Of a stretch of 64,000 nt of DNA, positions 55,483-64,000 are shown piece after piece; within the stretch, counting starts at the first letter, position 1; each line of letters starts with the position of its first letter. Source of the stretch: Sorghum bicolor (Eukaryota > Streptophyta > Magnoliopsida > Poales > Poaceae); contig NC_012873.2 of the NCBI RefSeq assembly GCF_000003195.3, forward strand, positions 8,951,894 to 9,015,893, in the 5' to 3' direction. A model generated the notes under the pieces. It had not been told where the DNA came from and ran no database searches. It saw only the letters and a program-made list of their open reading frames with translations. A program made the position numbers and the translations under genes.

Positions 55483-56187
55483 CTAGTCGGTGTGGCCAGA
55501 GCTGTAGCCCGGGTCGTCATTGCCATCATCCTGATTACCCCCTAGGTTGATGTCATCGGGGTCGGACTCCTCTTCATCACTGAGGCCTTGATCGGGTTCC
55601 CCATCGTCTGCCAACTCGTCATCCGTATCCATCTCTCCTTCGCCTGGAGGTGGGTGGAGCTGATGATATAGATCAAATGCAATATCACGATATTGCATTG
55701 CCAAGTCATTGACGGTATCTAAATGATGTGCCAGCTCCAGCTTCTCCAACTGGAGCTGGTCCTCCCGCTGCCACGCAACATCCCGCTGCGCGGTGACCGT
55801 GGCCGCCATCTTCACGTACAAATCTTTAAGGTACCTGGCCTTGCCCAGCTTTGCATTCATCCTAGTCAGCTCGTGCCTGTGTGCGCTCCTGGCCTCTTCT
55901 TCTCAGGCAATGGCGGCATTCCTCTCCTCCACCATACGGGACAGCATGGCCTCACAATTCTCTGTAGCTTGTTTTTCTTTGGCTAGTTGAGCTTTAAGTT
56001 CGCCGATCTCCATAACATTGTACATTCTTTCTCTCATCACCTCGGTCAACTCGGCGGACAACCTGTCCACCTCCTGCTGAGGTGGGGAATGACTACTGCT
56101 CGCTTGATCGTTGCGCGGGGCCAACTGATGTCTGGGGACTCCTTTTGGACCTGTCCTCTTGCGCGGGGTCTGTTTCCAACGGGCCAT
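55483..56187 (-). pseudogene. Extra sense ORF ahead of gag: H3-tail-like N-terminus, coiled coil, acidic tail
   Basis: The frame starts at ATG 56187, 372 bases inside the 5-prime LTR border, and ends at 55483, 211 bases before gag and in a different frame from it. It spans 234 codons with one in-frame TGA (55905-55903, codon 95). Residues 2-24 (starting ARWKQTPRKRTGPK) align with the histone H3 tail: 15 of 23 positions are identical with one inserted residue, and K4, R8, K9, K14, R17 and the QLA at 19-21 are all in register. Residues about 38-175 are heptad-rich (EVDRLSAELTEVM, IGELKAQLAKEKQA, QLQLEKLELAHHL), predicting a coiled coil. Residues about 180-234 are strongly acidic (DTDDELADDGE, DEEESDPDD). 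I know no named family for it. Extra ORFs occur in several plant gypsy lineages. It is broken by one nonsense codon but otherwise well kept. Confidence 0.6.
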
Positions 56188-56544
56188 CCTGTAGAGGGTA
56201 AGTTTAGATTAGTAAGATAGACCTTAAAGGTTAGCAAGAATAGGATTGATTCTATTCACCCAACCCGATAAGGAGGAAGGAACTTAACCAAGTGATAAAT
56301 CATGATGCATGCACGAACTTACGATTCCTATCAACAATTCGTAACGATATTACTTAAAACTTTTACAACCTAGGGTAATACTTAATGTCGCTCCTCCAAA
56401 CCACTCCAAAAATTCTAAGAAAGCCTACAGACAGGGGTAAGTTAGGACTAAGCACTTGGACTCAAAATAGGCAGGTTTATAATATTGGATCCAAACGAAT
56501 TTTGAAGTTTTTCAAGAGGTACAGCAGTCATCTTAGCAACGAAT

Positions 56545-56556
56545 GCTCTGATACCA
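56545..56556 (-). other. Primer-binding site (initiator tRNA-Met) of the inner element
   Basis: On minus, TGGTATCAGAGC begins two bases after the end of the 5-prime LTR. It is complementary to the 3-prime end of plant initiator methionine tRNA, the commonest primer in plant LTR retrotransposons. Confidence 0.9.
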
Positions 56557-56558
56557 GC

Positions 56559-59500
56559 TGTGGCAGAACCTCCTAAGTGTTTGGGCCCACCGACACTTGT
56601 CATTGTCCCAGGGACCTCTGACGGTAATGCCGGGGATCCTCCCACTTTAGAAGTCCGATGAGCATCTCAGGACGCTCATTCCACCGCTATCTGGGACGTT
56701 TTAAACAAGCTCGTCTTGACCACCAACAATGGTCATTTAACGAAAATGTCTTCTCCTCGCCCTTATCAGATAGCAAGTGGCCACCTTAACACCAGGATCA
56801 CTCGTTGCGAAGACATTGCAGTATCACAAACGACACAAGACCAAAATAATATTTCAGAGTAAAACAGCAGAAGTATTATATAACTTAATTTACAAAAGGA
56901 GTTCTTCCAAATAGCAGAGTGTTATTACAAGCTAGGTCCAGCGGAGCAACTTAAACTTTAGTACAGAGGTTACAAATTTACAGACCCTGCCCATGGGTCA
57001 CGCTCACTCTTCTTCGTCGTCAACTTCGACGACGGTCACACAACAGGGTCCGAAACAAGTCGGCTCCTGGGCTTCACCTGCAACAGGGGGTTGGAAAACC
57101 CTGAGTACGGGAGTACTCAACAAGACTCACCCGGTGGAAAAAGAGGAGAAGTTAGGAATGCAGGCTTAGGCAGACAAGGAGTGGCTGAGCAAGGAGCCAA
57201 AGTATTTTGCGGAAAAGCTTACTAATAGTGCATCCTTACTTTCAAGTTTTACCCACGAATTCCTCTCCTTAAGAGGCCGAGGAGTTCGAGGACAGTCTAA
57301 CTAGTTTCTTCTCACAGACAAGTCTGTAAGTTCCTAGTCCTTAATCGAAGTATGATCTATCCAACGGCCATAGCTTCATGTCACTCTGAGTCCGGAAATT
57401 GGGATCCGAACCTCATGAGACATTTTCCCCCTTTCTCATTTTACCTCTTAGTTGCATATTTAACTACGATGAGGGGCAGTGGATTGAGTCTCCCAATCGG
57501 GGAGCAACGACGATTCGAACCGCTTAGCAATCCAGCTGGAGTTCCTAACCACCCGACATATGTAGAAATAAAACTTGCATATGTCAACCCAAATCAAGCT
57601 CTCCCCAAATTTGACCAGGTTCGCGGCACCCGAGAGCACAGTACTCCACCATCCTACAGCCGATCTAGATGTTTTCCGGTCATCTCAGATCCGTAAGGTG
57701 GGCACACGTTACTCTCGCCATCTTTCCACTCCCAGTGCGCGAGTAGCTGTTCGCGTCGAGGGATCACAAGACCGGGCTTACCGAGGGCAAGTGGTTAGTA
57801 CTATAAATTCTCAACCCAGCGGGCCATCAACGGACCGGTCCTTAACCGACACAGTTGGAGACACTACTTTAAGACTCCATTCTTAAAGCAAGTCCACCGA
57901 CCGGTCTCAAGTTGAAACATCATTGATCATGAGTGTATTCCACAACAACCCTTCAAACTTTCTTGTTTGAAAACCTATCTAGTAGCAGGGCTAAGCATCG
58001 CTACGCAATTTTAAAATAAAACAGGTGGCAAGGACAGGATAACAGATATCAAGGTAGTAAATGCAGCAAGTAGGTCAACCCAATTCTCAACTACCTAATG
58101 CAGCATTTTCAGTTCATAAGTGATAAAAGATTTAAAACATTCAAGGAGGGGTTAATGCACCCGGGGCTTGCCTTAGTTGCAGGGTAGAGAGGGACCCTCG
58201 GAGACTTCCCAAGTCTCGGATCCTACTTCTTCGAACGGAGCACCGACCTCGGGGTTCGGTTCAACGGGCGCTCCTTCGGTCACGTGCACTATACGCAAAA
58301 TGATGAATGCTCATGATATGCGCATGACAAATATGCAAAAAGGGACCAAGTTAAATACAACTGGCCGCCTCGGTGCAACACAGATTAAACAATAATTAAA
58401 GTTGTTTAACATCTTAGTGTCTTTACCCAAGAGGTTGCATCTGTAAATTGGTACTTTTCTTAATTCATAATTATTCTGAATTAACTAATTATTAATCCTA
58501 TTTACCTTAATTAACTCTTAATTAATCACTAATGACAGTAATTAAGCATTAAGGCCAAACAATAATTAAATGCCAAAGGTCATTAGGGTTAATGACCTCA
58601 GGTCATCACACAATCCCAAAATCACTCAACCCAAATTATGAGGATTTAACTAATCACTATCTAATTATCTTGGAATTATTATTTAATTACTAAATAAGGG
58701 TTTATTAATATTTTATCCAAACATTATCCAACTGCCACCAAATTTTGTGTGAAGTCTGGAAATAATATTCAGAGACTCCCCACAAAGTTTGGTGATTTTT
58801 GGACATATAAATAAATTGTTAAAATTCCTAGAATTTTTATTTACTAATTAAAAGAGGCAATTTTTATACCCTTGAAAACTATCAGAAAACAGAACCTAAT
58901 ATTTTTCTTGGGTTCTACTTATTCCAGGGAATCTACATAAAAATTTCCATGATTTTTGGATCTACACAAGATTGATTACACAAATTCAAATATAAATCAA
59001 AAACTGCATAAAAAGAAAAAGGAAAAACACTGCAGCGAGTGGCCGGAATTCGGCCCGCAGGCCGGCCCGCTCCAGCTCGGCCCGCGCGGACGCTGTGCGT
59101 GCGCTGCTCCCCCTGCGCGTGGTCACTGACGAGCAGGTCCCGCTCGTCAGGCGCCGCCTCCCCTCCTCTCTGCGGGACACTGACAGGAAGACCCTACCTG
59201 TCAGTTCTGTCCCCTTCACGCGCGGCGACACTGCCGCAGCTCCAGCGGCCTATAGCGAGGCCCTCGGCCCCCGCGCGCGCGCGCATCAGCTCCGCCTCAC
59301 CTTCGCGAACCGATTGCTACGACTTACTCGTGCTCTACCGCCTTCTCTCTACCTCAACCGCATCACTGGCGGACGGCCGCCATGGCCGACTGTCGGCCGG
59401 CCACTAGGGCCCGGTAGAGTGCAAACGAATGGTGTAGGGAGGTTCAGGGAGTGCTGAGGAGCACGGTGCTCACGTCGCGGGACTCGGGGAGGTAGCCGAG

Positions 59501-60792
59501 ACTGCGGGCGACGAAGACGGTGCCGTCGAGCGGGTGCTCCGGCTCCGGCAAGCTTGTTCCGGTGATCCTGTTCGCGTCCAAGAGGAAAGAGCGAGCGCAT
59601 GAGCTGTAGGAGCTGAAGAGGGACCGGAAACAACCGCGAGTAACGCGTGCCACTTACTGGAATCACGTGGCCACAGAAGGAGTTTCTCGGCGGCGGTTTC
59701 GGCCGGAGTTGGAGAAGAAAGAGTAGCCCCGGCGATTGAGCGGACTAGAGAGGGAACTCGGAGGTGCACTGGGTTCGCAAAGAGGTGGCGAATGCTACAA
59801 AGTGCTCAATTTGGCTCGAGAGGAACTGAGTACGGTGAATTTCAGAGAGGGAGACGTCGGGTTTCTTCGGCCGTGGACAGCGAAATCGAGCGGCGTCGTC
59901 CACGTCGCCTGGCGGCTCTGGCAGCAAGCAGCTGCGTGCTTGCACGCATGCGCGCGGCGCAGCTCGCGCGGCGGATGCGCTGGACAGGGGCCGGTGATCC
60001 TCATCGGATCACTGTAGCAACCCCTATCCTCCCCCTTTTGTCCCCTTGTGAAATTCGGCCAAAGTTTGAACTAAAGCCAAATTGCCACCAAAATAAAAGT
60101 TGTGCAAAATTTTGTAAGCTACAAATCATCTTTTGGTGGCCAGAGCTGATTCTGAGTGGAAAGTAGCTAATTTGGCCAAACAGTTTTGAAATTCAAACTC
60201 AATTCAAAGAAATTCAAATTTTTGAATTGGGGACAAAACAGGGTTTCCAAAATTACTTTTGATTTTGCATAACAACTTGAAAAACTCCCAACATGAAAGT
60301 TGTTCAACTTTTTGAGCTCTACAACTTTCATGTTGACCACTTTCAAAATTCCAAGCAGATTTTGAATTGGAGATTCAAATTAGAAAAGGGGATACATTCC
60401 GAAAATCTGTATTTTCAAAATTACTTTGAATTTTGTATTGAAACTTCAAAAACTCAAAACACCAAAGTTGTACATATTGACAAGATCTACAACTTTGCTT
60501 TTGAACTCAACCTCAAATTTTGCTTAGTTTTCAAATTGTGTGAAAGGGGGCAAAATCTAGGGTTCACAAATCAGGGTCCCCCCCTAAGCCTTCGGAAAAA
60601 CTTTACCCTAGGGTTTTAGCAACCAACTCAAGCATCACTAACAAGATAAACACACTTTAATTCCCTAAGCACATTCAACCAAATTAAACTCATTTTAAGC
60701 TGATGCATCAAGGTGTGCTTAACCAATATGCTGTGCAATGCTGATGATGCCATGATCCAAATTTTAGTAATCGTAACATCGGGGATGTTACA
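56559..60792 (-). repeat. 5-prime LTR of the inner element
   Basis: 4234 bp, colinear with 46266-50533 over its whole length. It lacks the telomere-repeat insertion. Other differences are scattered, mostly transitions, with a few 1-2 base indels (for example the GC run near 59275 and the C run near 60580). Confidence 0.9.
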
Positions 60793-60797
60793 GTGTG

Positions 60798-61316
60798 AAA
60801 CCCTGGATTTTTAACCGGTTGAACAAGTTTGGAAAGAGATGGCTCAAGGAGCTACCGGCCGTGGTCTGGAGTCTAAGGACTTCCCGAAGCCGAGCCACAA
60901 GCTTCACCCCGTTCTTCATGGTCTACGGGTCGGAAGCCGTCCTCCCTACAGATCAGGAATACGGGTCCCCAAGGGTACAAGCCTATGACGAAAATAGCTG
61001 CAAAACATTCCAAGAAGACACGCTGGACCAGCTGGATGAGACCAAAGATGTAGCCCTCCTACACTCCGCCAAATACCAGCAGGCCCTCCGCCGATACCAT
61101 GTGCGACGAATCTGAGGCCGAGCCTTTCAAGTCGGCGACTTGGTGCTGAGGCTCAGGCAAAGCAACATGGGTCGTCACAAGTTCACCCCGCCCTGGGAAG
61201 GACCCTTTGTCATCACCGGAGTCCTCCGACCCGGCAGCTACAAGCTCGCCAATGAAGTAGGGAAGGTCTTCAAAAACGCGTGGAACATAGAACAGCTACG
61301 TCGCTTTTACCCTTAG
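60798..61316 (+). pseudogene. Integrase, second part, of the outer gypsy element
   Basis: Resumes the outer integrase at AAACCCTGG: FNRLNKFGKRWLKELPAVVW, SFTPFFMVYGSEAVLPTD, then the C-terminal domain with GRAFQVGDLVLRLRQSNMG, GPFVITGVLRPGSYKL and NAWNIEQLRRFYP, ending at TAG 61314-61316. One TGA (61113-61115) interrupts it in frame. Together with 45729-46265 this makes a typical Tat-lineage integrase without a chromodomain. Confidence 0.85.
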
Positions 61317-61906
61317 AACTTTGTAAAAATTTCCATTTGTTCATCACCTCGAAAGAATAAATGAAAGTTCGAATTATATGACCATTTCTTTTGAGTAAGC
61401 CTCGGACCTGCCTTACAGAATCCGAGCCTTCCTCGGGGGCTACATAGGGGGGAACCCCCTGTGGTAACTCCAAATCTTTTTTTCTTTTTTCGCCAAAGTC
61501 AAGAGAACCCCGACCCAAGGTCTTTCTCCGTTTCCTAAAGAAATTTTAGGAAACCGAAAGATTCATCCCCTAAGTCTTACAGTGTGAGCCCGAGGAAAGA
61601 TCCGCGCTCACGAGCAAAGACGACCTCTACTCACCTTAGAGTCGGGGGGCGGATCCGGACTTCTAAAATTTACTAAGGAAAAAGGAAAAAGACTTAGGCT
61701 CGGGGACTCTGGCTAGCGTAGACTCTAAGTAGCTCACCCGACCTCACGCTGCCAAGGTCGGGTCGGCATAAGGAAAAAGAAAACAAGACACTTAAGAAAA
61801 AGCTCAAAAGAAACAATCACACAAACATTCATACTTAGTATTAACATTGTATATACACAATACAAGGCCCACTGACCTTCGATGTTTACAAAAAAGAAAA
61901 AGAGAT
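61317..61906. other. Spacer between outer pol and the antisense gene
   Basis: Non-coding; includes phrases such as CCTCGGGGGCTACATAGGGG and GGCTCGGGGACTCTGGCTAG that are usual in the untranslated 3-prime part of grass Tat-lineage elements. Confidence 0.5.
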
Positions 61907-64000
61907 CTAACTTAAGGGGCCTTGTTGCCCTGCCTGTGCAGGCTCCTGTGCCCCGAGGGGGGGGAAGCTCCACCTCTTCATCAAAGAAGGCGGCCAAGGC
62001 ATCCCCGGGGGCAGTCGCGGCGTCTTCAAGCCTCTACACCTCCTCCTGGGCCTCCGTCTCATCGTCGGGGAGGACGTAGCCCTCACAGACCGTCGGCAAG
62101 TCAATGCCGGCGTAGTGAGAGCTCACCACCGCCAGGGCTTTCTTCACCCCGGCGTGGAGCGCCTCCCTCTTCCTCTCCTCGGCCCGGAAGTAGAGGGCTT
62201 CGACCCGACTACGCAGCGACAACCCCGACGCCGTCACCCCGAGTCCCTCGCACGCCGAGGTGACCACGGCTTCAAGAGCCGAGCGGTCCGAAACCTCGGC
62301 ATCAAGGGACCTCTGCAGGACCTCGGTAGCAGAAGTCGCCTCGACCACCTTCCTCACCAACTCTGTTGAAAAGCAGAACAAAAAAATGAGAAGTCAGGAA
62401 AGTTAACCCAAAATACAAAGAGGGCCAAGGTAAAGGGCGCAAGTCTTACCCTCCGCTCGCTTCTCGTGCTTCGCCGAGCTCCGGTGCCAGTGGGCCACCT
62501 GACTCTGAGCAGCAGCGAGGTCAGCCTGAGTCTGGTTCAGGGCAAGGTCTTTCTCGGCGAGCAAAGCCTCAAGCCGAGTGACCTCGCCCTTGTACCTCTC
62601 AGTCGCCGCCCTCTGCTCCTCGGATTCCTGGGTAAGGTCGCTGACCCTCTTTTCCAGGAGGCAACCTTTTCTCGGGCCTCCTGAGCCTCGGTTGCCAGGG
62701 CCGAGCACTTCTGCCGAAGCTCGGCAGAGATCTCGCATTCCTTTGCGAGTTCCCCCTCGGCTGCCTCCCTAGCAGCTCTCTCGTTCTCGCAGGTTGCCCA
62801 GGCGTCTCTTTCCCTGCGGAGAAAAACTGATTTCTCCAGGGATGTAGCCTTGAGCGCCTACAAAACTGGAAGTCCCACAGGGAGTCAGAATGGCAAAATA
62901 AAACAAAAAACACCTCACGATATGAGAAGAAGCCTCACCTGGGCCAACTTGTACATGTGTCGACTCACGAGCTTGGAAGCTCGGTTGATCGCCTCGACGC
63001 TGGCACGCCCGCACGCGTCCAGACCCTACCAGAGGTAAGCCTCCGACGGATCGTCCAGAACAAATCTGGCCCCTCCCTCTGCGTCGTCGAGGTTGGGCCA
63101 GAACATGGGGCTCTTGCCCCATCGGGCGTCGCCTTCCCCCCTGCCGCGGTAGCCTCGGGCGCCATATTGGACGCCACGATGGCCCGGCCCTCCTCGATCT
63201 GCGCAGGCCGAGCCGCACCCCCTAACCCGGCATTCGTAGGGGGAGGCATAGCCCCGGGGACGAGGGCTGTCTCCACCGGCCCTTGGGGCCTCGGCGCCTC
63301 CAGCTCCTGCCCCGCCCGACGGGGCTCCACCTCTTCGCGACCCGGGGCGGGCGGCGACTTGAGTCCGGCCGACCCAGGGGTCGACTGCGCCCCCCTCTTC
63401 ACGGCCTTCAGGGGGGCCAGCGCCACTGATGCCACCTTTTGCTTTCGGCTGAAAAAATAACACAAGCCAGAAGAAAGAGAAAAACAAAAAAAATCAAAGG
63501 AAAGATCAGAAATCCTATACGCACCTCGCTCGGGGGGCAGATTTCTTATGGGAGCTTGGAGCTCCTTAGGGGCCTCTCGAAGCGCCAGGGGGCGTTGGCC
63601 GGACCCCCATCTCGCCCGCGGATGGCGCAGGGGCCCCAACGGTGGTCTCGGCCTGCGTTACCTCCACCGAGCCGCCGGCTTCTGCCCCGGACGCTGGGCA
63701 GGGCTTAGCCCGGCCCTCCGGCGCTATCGGCTGTGGGGGCACCTCAGATTCGCCCCCCGACGCCTTCTCCCCTTGGGGACCCACGGGGACCGGGCCCTCC
63801 CGAGGGGCGCTCTCCTCGTTATCCACAATAATGTGGGGGACAGAGTGACCGCCCCCCGGTGCTTGGAACCCCTCGGGGGCCTCCGACCCCCCTCGGGCCT
63901 TCGACCCCTCTGGGATCTCAATCCCCCCGCCGGCAGGGGGGATTACGTCGTCCTCCTCCGCCAGCTCATCGAGCCAGTCCGCATTGTCTCCCCCACCCTC
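61907..64000 (-). pseudogene. Antisense, intron-containing additional ORF of the outer gypsy element
   Basis: Read on minus from beyond the window edge. Exon A runs from >64000 to 63525 (open from the edge; ADWLDELAEEDDVIPP, PHIIVDNEES), then a 76-bp GT-AG intron. Exon B is 63448-62939 (KVASVALAPLKAVKRGAQS...), then an intron with donor GTGAGG (62938) and acceptor TTTTGTAG (62858). Exon C is 62857-62450, a coiled-coil region (ENERAAREAAEGELAKE..., TRLEALLAEKDLALNQTQAD). The last intron has donor GTAAGA (62449) and acceptor CAACAG (62363). Exon D runs from 62362 (ELVRKVVEATSATEV, VKKALAVVSSHYAGIDL). Defects: TAA at 63568-63566, a frameshift near 62665, TAG at 62036-62034 and a shift in the G-run near 61958. 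Additional ORFs in antisense between pol and the 3-prime LTR are known in Tat-lineage elements; their function is not known. Confidence 0.65.

Larger units (their letters stand above)
46266..60792 (-). mobile_element. Complete nested chromovirus-type (Tekay/Del-like) gypsy element
   Basis: A 14.5-kb element inserted in reverse orientation into the outer integrase. LTRs are 46266-50533 (4268 bp) and 56559-60792 (4234 bp); most of the length difference is a 34-bp insertion at 47354-47387. The target duplication is GTCTG (46261-46265) against GTGTG (60793-60797), one mismatch. Removing the element and one duplication reconnects the outer integrase reading with no gap, which confirms the boundaries. 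Reading on minus: 5-prime LTR, iMet primer site, extra ORF, gag, protease, RT, RNase H, integrase, chromodomain, polypurine tract, 3-prime LTR. My hand alignment of the LTRs finds roughly 44 substitutions, about 1%, so insertion is recent. Long LTRs, iMet priming and a chromodomain point to Tekay/Del; that lineage call is inference. Confidence 0.9.

Noticed and set aside
46266..60792. Segmental duplication of a 4.2-kb host region
   Set aside because: The two copies are direct repeats with TG...CA ends that bracket a primer-binding site, gag-pol and a polypurine tract, and they have a 5-bp target duplication. They are LTRs.
1..64000. CRISPR arrays, bacterial operons, riboswitches, prophage
   Set aside because: No regularly spaced repeats and no bacterial gene organisation were seen. 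Introns, MITEs and plant retroelements show this is plant nuclear DNA.

Overview
The window looks like nuclear DNA from a panicoid grass, most likely Andropogoneae (sorghum, sugarcane or Miscanthus type). The species guess is inference: compact GC-rich monocot-style exons, many grass MITEs, and giant Ty3/gypsy elements of the Tat and Tekay/Del kinds. No bacterial or organellar feature was seen.

Genes (about 1-13.4 kb). Four host genes are supported: a one-exon DUF1677 protein (2015-2683, +); a small NFD6-like organellar protein (6388-6739, -) with an alternative last exon about 2.9 kb downstream (3533-3558); a six-exon leucine-rich-repeat protein of the PP1 regulatory subunit 7 / SDS22 type (7063-11638, +), head-to-head with the NFD6-like gene and carrying a dead antisense LINE in intron 1; and a two-exon early-nodulin-like phytocyanin (12633-13375, +).

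Transposon-rich intergenic DNA (13.4-39.6 kb). Several insertions can be closed by their target duplications: two non-autonomous hAT elements with perfect 8-bp duplications (16793-17478, 26336-27356); a CACTA element (18352-22637, TAA duplication) that holds a solo LTR (18864-21572, GGAGG duplication) and a small hAT (21737-22198, GCCTCACC duplication); nested Stowaway-like MITEs; five copies of one GGCCTTGTTTAGTT MITE; a thaumatin-like gene fragment next to Helitron-like ends; a long candidate solo LTR (29062-33691); and a Cassandra-like LTR with a 5S rRNA-derived domain (35935-36269).

Nested retrotransposons (39.6-64 kb). A Tat-lineage gypsy element lies on + (left LTR 39649-40500; gag-pol 40566-61316; a spliced-looking antisense gene 61907 to beyond the window). 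Its integrase is split by a younger chromovirus-type element on - (46266-60792; 4.2-kb LTRs about 1% divergent by hand count). That inner element has gag, protease, RT, RNase H, integrase and a chromodomain in one frame broken by three nonsense codons. It also has an extra sense ORF ahead of gag whose N-terminus closely resembles the histone H3 tail, followed by a coiled coil and an acidic tail. This is the most striking observation in the window. One LTR also carries an insertion of three telomere repeats flanked by a 13-bp duplication.

The host genes are individually ordinary and show no sign of acting together, apart from the shared promoter of the NFD6-like and SDS22-like genes.
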